Assembly (NCBI RefSeq): GCF_036670015.1
Contig: NZ_CP137636.1
Location: forward strand, 3,326,501-3,390,500
Direction: 5' to 3'
From: Niallia sp. XMNu-256
Lineage (GTDB): Bacteria; Bacillota; Bacilli; Bacillales; Cytobacillaceae
Length of the DNA stretch: 64,000 bases
Part shown: in pieces, positions 38,694 to 47,571 of the stretch
Layout: every line of letters begins with the position of its first letter
Position numbering within the stretch: position 1 is the stretch's first letter
Notes under the pieces: generated by a model
Database searches by the model: none
Told to the model about the DNA's origin: nothing
The model's input: only the letters and a program-made list of their open reading frames with translations
Translations under genes and position numbers: made by a program

Positions 38694-39190
38694 GAATCCC
38701 ACCTTACTATCGTAAATCAACTTGGCAGCAATTCTTTGCAGGGTCAGTTATCGGTGGACTCATAAGTTGGTTTATCTTTTTATATATTTTTGGAGTTTGG
38801 CAGGAGGATTATAGTAAAGAAATTCAAAAGCAAAGAGATCGAATTTCTGAATTGATCGATGAGAAAAAGATCTGGCAAGAAGAGTTCAATAAGCTGAACA
38901 AGGAAAATCAGGAAATACTAACCGTACAATCGATCTATATTAAAATTACAAACAAGGAAAAATATTCTCTTGATCCGGTTAGTGTTTTGGAGATGGAGGA
39001 TAAAGTTCGCGAAGACCTAAGAATTATGATAGCAAAAGATATTGAAACAGTCTATAACAGCCGTGAATTGATCAGAAGAACAGTTGAAAACAAAACAATA
39101 AAAGTAACGAATAAACGATTTAAATTTAAAGTAACGGAAATGACCATATATACGACGCTATCGCTTGAACTAGAAATTGAAATCGAATAA
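38690..39190 (+). CDS. ytrI: Sporulation membrane protein YtrI
   Basis: A 166-residue protein with one N-terminal membrane helix (about 14-35), a coiled-coil-like stretch (KEIQKQRDRISELIDEKKIW and on, about 45-75) and a C-terminal domain with KVREDLRIMIAKDIETVYNS. It aligns well with B. subtilis YtrI, which is sporulation-specific. The ATG at 38690 overlaps the ytrH stop; the longer frame from 38663 lies within ytrH and is rejected. Confidence 0.9.
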   Translation: MRIPPYYRKSTWQQFFAGSVIGGLISWFIFLYIFGVWQEDYSKEIQKQRDRISELIDEKKIWQEEFNKLNKENQEILTVQSIYIKITNKEKYSLDPVSVLEMEDKVREDLRIMIAKDIETVYNSRELIRRTVENKTIKVTNKRFKFKVTEMTIYTTLSLELEIEIE

Positions 39191-39191
39191 T

Positions 39192-39238
39192 AAAAAGGTG
39201 CCCGACATTATCATAAAAACAATGTCTGACACCTTTTT
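39192..39238. terminator. Terminator between ytrI and nrnA
   Basis: AAAAAGGTG pairs with CACCTTTTT and GACATT with AATGTC inside it, with T-runs for the plus direction. Confidence 0.85.
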
Positions 39239-39294
39239 TGAATCGTACTGAAAATTGAGATGTAAATTCAGTCAGCCAATTTAATTTCATTTCA

Positions 39295-40242
39295 TTAGCT
39301 AAGGACATACCCCGCACATAATTCTTCTACTTCATGAACCACATCATCTGCCTTATCCCAAGAGTAGATGGATGCACCAGCTGCTAGAGGATGGCCTCCC
39401 CCTTTAAAATTACGGGCAATCGTATTAATCACGGGTCCTTTTGAACGTAATCTTACTCTTATTTGATCTGCTTCTTCAATAAAGAATACCCAAGCCAAAA
39501 TGCCTTTAATATTCCCCAAAGCACCAACCAATAATGAGGCTTCTGACGGTTTTGCATCAAACTTATGAAGTAATTCTTTCGTTAATTTAATATGAGCCAC
39601 TCCATGCGCTCCAGTCACATAGTTTTGTAAAATATATCCATTCAATTTCACAATATTCGGGCTTAAGTTATACATTCCCTCATAGATTTCAGGTCGTGAA
39701 AATTGATAATGAATTAACTCCCCTGCATAAGCAAATGTTTTCTCACTTGTACTCGGAAACAAAAAGCGTCCTGTATCTCCGACAATCCCGGCATATAATA
39801 ATCTAGCTGCCTGATCGGACATTTTCAGCCCTTTATCTTTTCCATTTAAATAGAATTCATAAATCATCTCGCTCGTTGAACTTGCATTTGTATCGACCCA
39901 TAACAAATTCCCATATTGATCTACATTTGGATGATGATCAATTTTAATTAATTGATCTCCTAATTTATATCTTTGATCATCAATTCTCGCTTCATTTGCG
40001 GTATCACAAACAATAACTAAGGCCCCTTGATAAGTTTTATCAGAAATCACATCAAGCCTTCGTAAGTAATGGAGGGTTTCTTCCTCCTTTCCAACTGTAT
40101 AAATGTTTTTCTCAGGAAATGAAGCCTTTAATACTTCTGCTAACCCTCCCTGTGAACCATAGGCATCAGGATCAGGTCTGACATGACGGTGGATAATAAT
40201 TGTTTCGTATTCCTTAATAGTTTGGAGTATTTTATCTTTCAT
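39295..40242 (-). CDS. nrnA: DHH family nanoRNase/pAp phosphatase NrnA
   Basis: A 315-residue DHH-DHHA1 phosphoesterase that degrades 2-5 nt RNAs and dephosphorylates pAp. Metal ligands are seen in IHRHVRPDPDAYGSQ (about 18), VCDTANE (about 84), KIDHHPNVD (the DHH motif, about 106) and VGDTGRF (about 157). The C-terminal DHHA1 motif FKGGGHPLAAGAS is near 283. It is divergent from ytpI, as in B. subtilis (ytqI locus). Confidence 0.95.
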   Translation of the reverse strand: MKDKILQTIKEYETIIIHRHVRPDPDAYGSQGGLAEVLKASFPEKNIYTVGKEEETLHYLRRLDVISDKTYQGALVIVCDTANEARIDDQRYKLGDQLIKIDHHPNVDQYGNLLWVDTNASSTSEMIYEFYLNGKDKGLKMSDQAARLLYAGIVGDTGRFLFPSTSEKTFAYAGELIHYQFSRPEIYEGMYNLSPNIVKLNGYILQNYVTGAHGVAHIKLTKELLHKFDAKPSEASLLVGALGNIKGILAWVFFIEEADQIRVRLRSKGPVINTIARNFKGGGHPLAAGASIYSWDKADDVVHEVEELCAGYVLS

Positions 40243-40399
40243 TTGATCTCCCTCTTTATTTATCGATATCTAATTAATAGCATAAAAAATGAGAAAGAAA
40301 AAGATTATAAGCTCATTTTTAGCAATTTTCAAACAAAGCCGGTAAAATAGTTATGGATATGAACTAGATATTAAGCCTATTAATAATGGGGGAATGGGA

Positions 40400-40702
40400 A
40401 TGCCAATTTTTGTTATTTTAATTGTTTTTTCACTGGTCTTCTATCTTTTTTATAAAACAAAATATTTTAGAAGTAAGCTTCCAGCAGAAAAACGTTGGCT
40501 GTCTGCTAAATCAAGTATTGCACTAGGTTCATTTGTCGGTTTATTTGGGATTAATCAATTATTTCTCTACCAAACAACGGTTACCTATATTATTGCCGGT
40601 ATATTTATCGTACTAGGTGCAATAAATGTTCGGGCTGGCATCAAAGCTTATAAATATTTTTTACCTTTAGCAGCAGAAGAAGTCCGAGAAACACAAAAAT
40701 AA
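40400..40702 (+). CDS. ytpI: YtpI family membrane protein
   Basis: A 100-residue protein with three hydrophobic helices (about 2-18, 42-58, 64-80), FYLFYKTKYFRSKLPAEKRW after the first, and NVRAGIKAYKYF before the end, as in the YtpI family. The second of two nearby ATGs is used because GGGGGA is six bases before it and adjacent to the first. Function is unknown. It is convergent with ytoI. Confidence 0.85.
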   Translation: MPIFVILIVFSLVFYLFYKTKYFRSKLPAEKRWLSAKSSIALGSFVGLFGINQLFLYQTTVTYIIAGIFIVLGAINVRAGIKAYKYFLPLAAEEVRETQK

Positions 40703-40729
40703 GAAAGAGTTTGACCTCTTTCTTATTTT
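40696..40729. terminator. Shared terminator between ytpI and ytoI
   Basis: AAAATAAGAAAGAG pairs perfectly with CTCTTTCTTATTTT across a 6-base loop. Confidence 0.9.
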
Positions 40730-40736
40730 TACTAAA

Positions 40737-42062
40737 TTATCTATCAATATGCTGACACATCAGCAACGCTTTTCCGACTAGGTTTCCTTCGTTAAAGACT
40801 TCGATATCGATCTTTCCAAATTTACGTCCAACTTCTAATACCTTTGGTTGAATCTCTATGATACTGTCAATTTGAACTGGCCTTAAAAAGTAGATGGTAA
40901 TATTTTCTAGAACAAGATCTCCTTTTTTATGGCCTTTTAAGGCTTGGTTAGCCGCTTCATAAACAATAGAGGTAAAGACCCCATAGGAAATGGTACCTAA
41001 ATGATTGGTCATTTGTGGAGTAACTTCAAAACGAAAGACGTCATCAGATTTGGTTTTACCTTTCATGACATTAATTCCATTGGAAATGATATCATCAATG
41101 GTTTCACCTGCTTGCGGCTGTCTTTGGTTGACTTGTAATGCCTTCAATACATCTTGACGACTGATTAATCCTTCCAATCGATTTGATTCATTGACAACCG
41201 GTAGGATTTCAATACTTTCCCATACCATCATATGAGCAGTAGAGGCAACACTTGTATTCATATTAACCGTCATCGGATTTTTCGTCATCACTTTTTCAAG
41301 AGATACACTCCGCTCTACCCCAATAATATCTTTTGAGGTAATCATCCCTTGTACCTTTAAATTCTGATCGACAACTGGAAATCTACTATGACCGGTCTCT
41401 TGGTTCAATTCATACCAAGCAGCAAGCGTATCAGATGTTCGTAAGTAAAATACCTTATCTAATGGGGTTAATACATCTTCAACAAGAATAATTTCTTTTT
41501 TAATCAATTGGTCATCAATCGCCCGATTAATCATCGTCGCAGTCGTGAATGTGTCGTAGCTTGTTGATATAACAGGCATATCTAATTCATCTGCTAGTTT
41601 TTTAACTTTATCATTTGTATCAAATCCACCCGTAATGAGAACGGCTGCACCTGCTGTCAAAGCTAATTCATGGGCGTCGGAACGGTTTCCAACAATTAAT
41701 AGACTTCCCGCATCAATATAACGCATCATGGCATCCAACTGCATGGCACCGATTACAAATTTATTTAATGTTTTATGTAAACCTGAGCGACCACCGAGAA
41801 CTTGACCATCAACGATTTTAACTACCTCTGCGAAAGTTAGTTTTTCAATGTTTTCCTTTTTCTTCTTTTCAATCCGAATCGTTCCTACTCTTTCGATCGT
41901 ACTAACGAACCCTTTATTCTCAGCCTCCTTGATCGCACGGTAAGCTGTTCCTTCACTCACTTCTAAGGCCTTGGCTATCTGTCTTACTGAAATTTTTTCC
42001 CCAACGGGTAAATCACCAATATATTGTAAAATTTGTTCATGTTTTGTGGCCAAGAGTCTCAC
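40737..42062 (-). CDS. ytoI: HTH-DRTGG-CBS-hotdog protein YtoI
   Basis: A 441-residue multidomain regulator-like protein. It has an N-terminal helix-turn-helix (about 8-70, VRQIAKALEVSEGTAYRAIK), a DRTGG domain (about 80-185, AVLITGGF), two CBS repeats (about 195-310, DSRFPVVDQ-like HSRFPVVD and EILPVVNES) and a C-terminal hotdog thioesterase-like domain (about 330-435). CBS domains usually bind adenine nucleotides. In B. subtilis its role is not established. It is the same order as in B. subtilis beside ytpI. Confidence 0.88.
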   Translation of the reverse strand: MRLLATKHEQILQYIGDLPVGEKISVRQIAKALEVSEGTAYRAIKEAENKGFVSTIERVGTIRIEKKKKENIEKLTFAEVVKIVDGQVLGGRSGLHKTLNKFVIGAMQLDAMMRYIDAGSLLIVGNRSDAHELALTAGAAVLITGGFDTNDKVKKLADELDMPVISTSYDTFTTATMINRAIDDQLIKKEIILVEDVLTPLDKVFYLRTSDTLAAWYELNQETGHSRFPVVDQNLKVQGMITSKDIIGVERSVSLEKVMTKNPMTVNMNTSVASTAHMMVWESIEILPVVNESNRLEGLISRQDVLKALQVNQRQPQAGETIDDIISNGINVMKGKTKSDDVFRFEVTPQMTNHLGTISYGVFTSIVYEAANQALKGHKKGDLVLENITIYFLRPVQIDSIIEIQPKVLEVGRKFGKIDIEVFNEGNLVGKALLMCQHIDR

Positions 42063-42156
42063 CCTTTATCTAAATTTGAAAACGTTCAATACTTTTTCTA
42101 CTAGCTCTATTATAAAGGTCTTGGCCACCTGTTTCAATTTTTGTTCATCATCTGTT

Positions 42157-42402
42157 CTAATTATAATTTCTGGCTTTGACCTGTTTTCTTCCACGGTGGC
42201 CCAACGGCTGTTGCTTTTTCTTTTTACTTGGAGTATATAACAACGCAGTTAAATTTCCTGCTATCACCATTAAAGCAAATAACAGCCAACTGATTGTAAA
42301 GTACCCTTCTAAACCTGGGCTGTTAATCGTTAGACGCGGAACGGCATAGTACAGGAGGATCCCACTTACTAATAAACAGATTAAATAACGATTTTTATTC
42401 AA
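42157..42402 (-). CDS. Small two-helix membrane protein, function unknown
   Basis: An 81-residue protein with two hydrophobic helices (about 5-20 and 33-55) and a strongly basic tail (SKKKKQQPLGHRGRKQVKA). The TTG at 42402 is chosen because AGGGGTGG lies five bases upstream; the upstream ATG at 42429 has no site. It lies between ytoI and ytkL on the same strand. I do not recognise a family. The topology suggests a cytoplasmic, nucleic-acid- or phospholipid-attracted tail. Confidence 0.65.
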   Translation of the reverse strand: MNKNRYLICLLVSGILLYYAVPRLTINSPGLEGYFTISWLLFALMVIAGNLTALLYTPSKKKKQQPLGHRGRKQVKARNYN

Positions 42403-42469
42403 ATTTTCCACCCCTTTTCTTACTATCAATCTATGCGTACAAGCTTGAAATAATCCTTTAAAAAATTAA

Positions 42470-42505
42470 AAAATCGTGTGAAATGTAATGATTTCACACG
42501 ATTTT
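42470..42505. terminator. Terminator of ytkL
   Basis: AAAATCGTGTGAAAT pairs with ATTTCACACGATTTT across a 6-base loop, just past the ytkL stop. Confidence 0.9.
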
Positions 42506-42518
42506 CAGTATTGTTTAG

Positions 42519-43199
42519 TTATAATTCAATAGAATCACCAGGGTTTAGAACTTTCCCGTTACCCGCTTCAAGAAGTTTAATAAACTCATTTGGGTCCTGT
42601 TTGATTGGTGGGAACGTATTATAATGGATTGGCACCACTGTTTTAGCACCTAGCAGTTTGGCTGCATATGCGGCATCCTCTGGACCCATCGTGAAGTTGT
42701 CACCAATCGGTAAAAACGCTAAATCAATTGGATGACGGTCACCAATTAATTTCATATCTGAAAAGAGTGCAGTGTCTCCAGCGTGGTAAATGGTTTTACC
42801 TTCTGCCATAAATAAAATTCCAGCTGGCATTCCTGTATAAATAATCTGCTTGTCTTCAGTTTCTAAACCAGTGCCATGAAAGGCAGGTGTTAACTTTACT
42901 TTTCCAAAGTCAAATTGATAAGCACCACCGATATGCATCGGATGAGTTTTCAATCCTTGCCAGCTTAAATAGACGGCAAGCTCATTATTTGTCACAACTA
43001 AAGCATCATGTTTTTTCGCTAATTGTACCGTATCTCCAACATGATCATTATGACCATGGGTTAGTAAAATGACATCCGGTTTTACATCCTCTACTGTTAA
43101 ATCGGTTAATGGATTTCCAGTAATAAATGGGTCAAAAAGAATCGACTTCCCATCTGTTTCTACTTTTACAACCGAATGACCGTGATAACTAACTTTCAT
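42519..43199 (-). CDS. ytkL: UPF0173 metallo-beta-lactamase-fold hydrolase YtkL
   Basis: A 226-residue metal-dependent hydrolase of the UPF0173 group. Metal ligands: [10 protein letters not shown] (His-x-His-x-Asp-His, about 47-56), [16 protein letters not shown] and the final His in [10 protein letters not shown]. It starts [13 protein letters not shown], typical of the group. The start follows AGGAGGAGAGG. The next gene upstream is yhfI, a second MBL-fold gene only 12 bp away, so the two are probably cotranscribed. The substrate is unknown. Confidence 0.92.
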   Translation of the reverse strand: MKVSYHGHSVVKVETDGKSILFDPFITGNPLTDLTVEDVKPDVILLTHGHNDHVGDTVQLAKKHDALVVTNNELAVYLSWQGLKTHPMHIGGAYQFDFGKVKLTPAFHGTGLETEDKQIIYTGMPAGILFMAEGKTIYHAGDTALFSDMKLIGDRHPIDLAFLPIGDNFTMGPEDAAYAAKLLGAKTVVPIHYNTFPPIKQDPNEFIKLLEAGNGKVLNPGDSIEL

Positions 43200-43211
43200 T
43201 TTCCTCTCCTC

Positions 43212-43946
43212 CTACGGTTTTAAAGTTAAGCCTGATTGCGCTAATAAAATCGGGCCGTTAAAAAGGGTCGCTGCCTCTTCTTCCAATTGTTCCAACCTTC
43301 CATAATGAGGCAAATGAGTGAGTACTAACCTTTTCACATTTGCTCGGCTGGCCAATTTACCAGCATCAAAACTTGTCATATGCCCTGCATTTGCACCATT
43401 TTGTTCTCCATAAAAGTTACACTCACAAAGAAGTAAATTAGCGTTTTGCGCAAATGAAACGAGTTCTTCCTTAAAAGCTGTATCTGCTGTATAAACCATT
43501 GAGCGTCCGCCAGCTTCAAATCTCATCGCATAGCATTCAACAGGATGGTTTGTTTTTTGAAAGGTAATGGAAAATGGCCCCACTTGTAATACTTCTCCAG
43601 GGTGGTAAGGAATTCCTTTCGTCACCTCTTTATAAGTAAGAACCTTAAATTCCTGTGCATTTAGATCATGGGCATAGATTGGCAAGTTCCCCATCTTTTT
43701 TCCTAAAAATCCTTGAATCAATCTGGCGTGTTGTAATACACCAATGTCTGCAATATGGTCGGCATGATAATGGGAAATAATTACTCCATCAAGCTTCTCA
43801 GGCTCAATGAAATTTTGTAGTTTTGCTAAGACACCGCTTCCACAATCAATTAATAAATGGTAGCCCTCGTGTTGAAGCAAGTACCCTGCACTCGCTTCAT
43901 TGACTTTTGGATACCCTCCCCAAGGACCAATAATTGTTAATTCCAA
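43212..43946 (-). CDS. yhfI: Metallo-beta-lactamase-fold hydrolase YhfI
   Basis: A 244-residue RNase Z-like MBL-fold protein. It starts MELTIIGPWGGYPKVNEAS, the YhfI/phosphodiesterase-like type. Metal ligands include SHYHADHIADI (about 59-69), TNHPVEC, YTADTAF and the late His in LTHLPHYG. The start is TTG with GGAGG seven bases upstream. In B. subtilis yhfI lies near yhfH and the hem genes, far from ytkL; the present neighbour relation is a rearrangement junction. Confidence 0.9.
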   Translation of the reverse strand: MELTIIGPWGGYPKVNEASAGYLLQHEGYHLLIDCGSGVLAKLQNFIEPEKLDGVIISHYHADHIADIGVLQHARLIQGFLGKKMGNLPIYAHDLNAQEFKVLTYKEVTKGIPYHPGEVLQVGPFSITFQKTNHPVECYAMRFEAGGRSMVYTADTAFKEELVSFAQNANLLLCECNFYGEQNGANAGHMTSFDAGKLASRANVKRLVLTHLPHYGRLEQLEEEAATLFNGPILLAQSGLTLKP

Positions 43947-44009
43947 GTTAAAACCTCCAATATATTAGACTTAATATGCTATTATAGGAAAATTTTGGTA
44001 TATATATAA

Positions 44010-44391
44010 AGTGAAACTTCCAACAGTGGGGGTTCTTTTATCTCCCATTAACGGAAAGCTTTAGGCCACAGCATGCTAGTCATTTAGACATTGCCGTAGA
44101 CGTATTTAGTCAGTGTTCAACTTCCGCACGGGGCATTTGTTTCCCCACCTATCTTTTTTTTATTTGGGCTCTTTTCTCAGACATCGGATGTTCGGCATAA
44201 TTTCTCACTGTGTATCAAGTTTTATCAGAAGAGAAAAGAGCTGCAAACTGAATTAAGTCCAAAAATAGATATGTCCACGTTAAAATTAGCCTTTAAATTT
44301 TAACAACAAACTTTACGAAGACAACCTTTATTTTTACCCAGAATCTTGAGGTGGGGTCTTACTGCCCGGTAAGCCTGATAAAGTAAAGTGA
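44010..44391 (-). repeat. Long dispersed structured element, copy B (with nested insertion)
   Basis: Read on the minus strand, this copy aligns with 56352-56553 in three blocks: TTACCGGGCAGTAAGAC with CCACCTCAAGATTCT (44341-44374), GACTAAATACG with CGGCAA (near 44085-44110), and GGGAGATAAAAGAACCCCC with GGAAGTTTCAC (44011-44050). About 200 bp between the first two blocks is absent from the other copy. That insert contains an 11-bp inverted repeat, GCTCTTTTCTC (44168-44178) and GAGAAAAGAGC (44231-44241). The whole 43947-44508 gap otherwise holds only the yhfH promoter. Confidence 0.75.
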
Positions 44392-44434
44392 TTATTACTA
44401 TTTTCACTTTATTAAAGTTGTATTAAAACAACTG

Positions 44435-44464
44435 TTGACAATTCCACTACTGTTATATTACAAT
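44435..44464 (+). promoter_or_regulatory. SigA-like promoter of yhfH
   Basis: TTGACA (44435-44440) and TACAAT (44459-44464) are 18 bp apart, 44 bp before the yhfH start. Confidence 0.65.
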
Positions 44465-44508
44465 GAAAACAATAAATTAGTAATCATTCAAATTTTGGAG
44501 GGATACAA

Positions 44509-44643
44509 ATGATTAAAAATATTCTTGAATTCTTTAGAAACTTACCTTCTAAACAGTGTACAAAATGTGGTCAGGAGATCGAAGAACAAGCAGACTGCTA
44601 CGGAAATACTTGTAACCATTGCCTAGGGATGCATGACCTTTAA
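44509..44643 (+). CDS. yhfH: YhfH-like small zinc-finger protein
   Basis: A 44-residue protein too short for standard ORF cut-offs. It starts MIKNILEFFRNLPSKQC and contains two CxxC pairs, CTKC and CNHC, with CYGNTC between them, as expected for a zinc ribbon of the YhfH family. GGAGGG lies seven bases before the ATG, and a promoter and terminator frame it. In B. subtilis yhfH is next to yhfI, as here. Function is unknown. Confidence 0.85.
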   Translation: MIKNILEFFRNLPSKQCTKCGQEIEEQADCYGNTCNHCLGMHDL

Positions 44644-44698
44644 AATTTAATTGATTCATTATATCTATAAAATTTTCAAATAACCTTCAACTATGATT

Positions 44699-44727
44699 CC
44701 AGCCGATTATATCAGCTGGTTTTTTTG
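44699..44727 (+). terminator. Terminator of yhfH
   Basis: CCAGCCGAT pairs with ATCAGCTGG (one bulge) followed by eight T residues. Confidence 0.9.
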
Positions 44728-44749
44728 TTATATAGTGTTAGAAAATAAA

Positions 44750-44786
44750 AGAACCGGATCATCCTTATGACAGGATGTCCGGTTCT
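44750..44786 (-). terminator. Terminator of hemEH
   Basis: Reading leftward, AGAACCGGACATCC pairs with GGATGATCCGGTTCT with a one-base bulge, followed by TTTATTTTC, just past the hemH stop. Confidence 0.9.
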
Positions 44787-44792
44787 CTCTGC

Positions 44793-45725
44793 TTAAATAG
44801 CCTCTAATTTTCTCAAAATAACGGTTGCTAAGGCGTCAATAAATAGCGGATTAACATTTGGCATTTCAGGCCTGTAGTAAGATGCCCCAATTTCGTCAGT
44901 TACAACTTTACACTCATAGTCATTGTCATACAGAACTTCCAAATGATCAGCAACAAAACCGACTGGGAGATAGATAAAAGCTTTATACCCTTTTTCCTCA
45001 TATAACTGCCTTGTCAGATCTTGAACATCCGGCTCCAGCCATGGTTCAGGTGTGTTTCCAGCACTTTGCCAGCCAAGCGCATAATGCCTTGCACCTGTTT
45101 GTTGTATAATGAGCTGAGCCGTCTCCTTTAACTGTTCTGGGTACGGATCGCCCATTGAAATAATTTTTTCCGGTAAGCTATGCGCGGATACAATGACGAT
45201 AAAATTCTTTTTCTCTTCTTCTGGTAACTTGTCGATTGTTAATTCAAGCTGTTCAACCCAATATTGAATGAATTTTGGCTCGTCATACCAGCTTTCAAGA
45301 CTCGTTATGCGAGGACTGCCCAGCTTTTCCGCCGCTTCTTTTGCTCTTCCGTTATAAGACTTAATACTAAACGTAGAAAAATGCGGTGCAAGCACAATGC
45401 TAACAGCCTCTTCAATGCCGTCCTCATGCATTTGGGTTACGGCATCTTCAATAAATGGTTCAATATGTTTTAATCCTAAATACATCTTAAATTCATATTG
45501 CTCCTGTGATGTATTTAGTTGTTCTTCTAATCTTCTCGCCTGTGCCAGTGTAATTTCTGCTAATGGAGAGCTTCCACCAATGGCCTTGTATCTTCTTTTT
45601 AAATCTTCAAGCGCTTCGTCAGAAGGTCTACGTCCGCGTCGAATATGTGTATAATAACATTCAATATCGGTTTCTTTATAAGGTGTTCCATAGGCCATAA
45701 CAAGAAGACCCATTTTCTTTTTCAT
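44793..45725 (-). CDS. hemH: Coproporphyrin III ferrochelatase HemH (CpfC)
   Basis: A 310-residue ferrochelatase inserting Fe2+ into the porphyrin; in Gram-positives this acts on coproporphyrin III. The conserved His lies in [10 protein letters not shown] (about 183), the acidic metal-relay Glu in [11 protein letters not shown] (about 264), and [10 protein letters not shown] is near the start. The length equals B. subtilis HemH. It follows hemE by 28 bp. The oxidase gene hemY, which normally follows, is not here; a terminator and yhfH come instead. Confidence 0.96.
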   Translation of the reverse strand: MKKKMGLLVMAYGTPYKETDIECYYTHIRRGRRPSDEALEDLKRRYKAIGGSSPLAEITLAQARRLEEQLNTSQEQYEFKMYLGLKHIEPFIEDAVTQMHEDGIEEAVSIVLAPHFSTFSIKSYNGRAKEAAEKLGSPRITSLESWYDEPKFIQYWVEQLELTIDKLPEEEKKNFIVIVSAHSLPEKIISMGDPYPEQLKETAQLIIQQTGARHYALGWQSAGNTPEPWLEPDVQDLTRQLYEEKGYKAFIYLPVGFVADHLEVLYDNDYECKVVTDEIGASYYRPEMPNVNPLFIDALATVILRKLEAI

Positions 45726-45753
45726 GAAATATCATCCCTTCACTGCAACCAAG

Positions 45754-46803
45754 TTAGTTTCCTGCCCTTTTTGAAGCAGAGTAATCATGGATAAAGGCTG
45801 TTAATCGTTTCAATGTTTCTGGATTTACTTCTGGGAACACTCCATGACCTAGATTAAAAATATAACCATCCTTTTCCATCCCTTGGTCCAGTATCTCTTT
45901 AGCTCGTTCTTCGATCACTTCCCATGGTGCGACAAGGAAAGCAGGGTCTAAATTCCCTTGTATGGTCTTCGTAACACCTAGGTTCCGTGCCTCCCGGATA
46001 GGTAGACGCCAGTCTAATCCGACAACATCAACAGGCAAATCATTCCACTCGAGCGCTAAATGACTTGCTCCAACTCCATGGATGATCATAGGAACATCTT
46101 CTTCTTTTAGTGCAGAGAAAATCCGATTCATTACTGGTTTAATAAAGTAACGATAATCCGCTACATTTAGAGCTCCTACCCAAGAATCAAAGACTTGAAT
46201 CGCTTTTGCACCTGCTTTGATTTGAGATTTTAAGTATGTAATTGACATATCACCCAGCTTATCCATGAGCGCAAACCAAGCTTTTGGTTCAGAATACATG
46301 AACGCTTTTGTTTTTATGTAGTTTTTCGATGGTCCACCTTCAATCATATAGCTAGCAAGCGTAAAAGGAGCACCAGCAAATCCGATTAACGGGACATTCA
46401 ACTGTTCCTTCGTTAAAATTTTAATGGTTTCAAGAATATATGGAATATCTTCTTCTGGATTGAGTTCACCTAACTTATCAACATCAGCGATAGACCTAAT
46501 CGGATTATCAATAACCGGACCAACCCCTGATTTGATTTCAACATCTACACCCATGGCAGGAAGTGGGGTCATAATGTCTTTATAGAGAATAGCTGCGTCC
46601 ACCCCATAATTTTCAACCGGTAATCGAGTTACATAAGCAGATAATTCTGGTTGATGGGTAATTTCAAATAAAGAATATTTTTGTTTAATCTCTAGGTATT
46701 CAGGCTGAGAACGACCAGCTTGTCTCATATACCAAACCGGTACATGATCTGTTTTCTCTCCCCTTGCTGCTTTTAAAAAGGTGTTGTTCATCTTTCTTTC
46801 CAT
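45754..46803 (-). CDS. hemE: Uroporphyrinogen decarboxylase
   Basis: A 349-residue HemE decarboxylating uroporphyrinogen III to coproporphyrinogen III. Signature [15 protein letters not shown] is near residue 22, [17 protein letters not shown] is near 143, and the active-site Asp lies in YKDIMTPL. It is close to identical in layout to B. subtilis HemE. The first ATG is used; MNNTFLK four codons later is an alternative. It is cotranscribed with hemH and divergent from hmoB. Confidence 0.96.
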   Translation of the reverse strand: MERKMNNTFLKAARGEKTDHVPVWYMRQAGRSQPEYLEIKQKYSLFEITHQPELSAYVTRLPVENYGVDAAILYKDIMTPLPAMGVDVEIKSGVGPVIDNPIRSIADVDKLGELNPEEDIPYILETIKILTKEQLNVPLIGFAGAPFTLASYMIEGGPSKNYIKTKAFMYSEPKAWFALMDKLGDMSITYLKSQIKAGAKAIQVFDSWVGALNVADYRYFIKPVMNRIFSALKEEDVPMIIHGVGASHLALEWNDLPVDVVGLDWRLPIREARNLGVTKTIQGNLDPAFLVAPWEVIEERAKEILDQGMEKDGYIFNLGHGVFPEVNPETLKRLTAFIHDYSASKRAGN

Positions 46804-47022
46804 TGTTATTAATACCCCTTTCCTTTTCTCACATATACTTAGTGTAATATATATAAATGCATTAAATACAATAATAAACGTACAATTCTATGACAATTAA
46901 CATGATACCTGTTTCCTTTCTCAAAGTATAGTTTCTCGCTTTTCCTATCTAAAAAATGCTATGTGCGTTCGTTTGAGATTTATTGTGTTAGTGAGGTATA
47001 CTGAAGGAAAGAGGTGATCGGG

Positions 47023-47523
47023 ATGTTTATGTATTTTACAGGTGGCACAGAGGATTATTTAAAAAAGTTTTTTGCTGATAATCCGCAAGAAACCTTTGCA
47101 CTAATGCATAGTGACGATGTATTTATGCTAGCACATGAGACGGAGGGGAGTTCACTTTTCAATGAACCGAAAAAGTATGAAGTGATTGATGCCTCTGGTA
47201 CACTTCATGTACCTTCTGGGTTTGTCGTCTGCAATCATATACCAGTATCAGATGAAGGCCGGCCATTATTTGAATATCGTTTTAAAAATCGAGCTAGATT
47301 AATAGAAAAAGAGCCAGGTTTTTTAGCGATCCGTGTTTTACGCCCTTTAAGATATGATACGTATATGATTTTGACAATTTGGACGGGTGAAGCAGCTTAT
47401 AATCAATGGAAGAAGTCTAAATCATACTCAGACGCCCACTCAAAAGGAGAATTTGGCGCTCCAAACATGTTTCCACGCCCATCCTTTGCAACAAGATATA
47501 AAATCTATGAAGAAGATGAATAA
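47023..47523 (+). CDS. hmoB: Heme-degrading monooxygenase HmoB (YhgC)
   Basis: A 166-residue protein of the antibiotic-biosynthesis-monooxygenase (ABM) fold. The C-terminal ABM domain (about 65-160) has VLRPLRYDTYMILTIW, the YNQWKKSKSY segment and AHSKGEFGAPNMFPRP. The orthologue HmoB of B. subtilis opens heme to release iron. The ATG at 47023 is preceded by AGGTG at six bases; the frame's GTG at 47014 is within that site. It is divergent from hemE, so heme synthesis and breakdown are adjacent. Confidence 0.88.
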   Translation: MFMYFTGGTEDYLKKFFADNPQETFALMHSDDVFMLAHETEGSSLFNEPKKYEVIDASGTLHVPSGFVVCNHIPVSDEGRPLFEYRFKNRARLIEKEPGFLAIRVLRPLRYDTYMILTIWTGEAAYNQWKKSKSYSDAHSKGEFGAPNMFPRPSFATRYKIYEEDE

Positions 47524-47528
47524 TAAAA

Positions 47529-47564
47529 AGCTGACTGGAATAACCACCCTTTCCAGTCAGCTTT
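47529..47564. terminator. Shared terminator between hmoB and the PAP2 gene
   Basis: AGCTGACTGGAA pairs with TTCCAGTCAGCT across a 10-base loop between the convergent genes. Confidence 0.9.
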
Positions 47565-47571
47565 AATTGTT

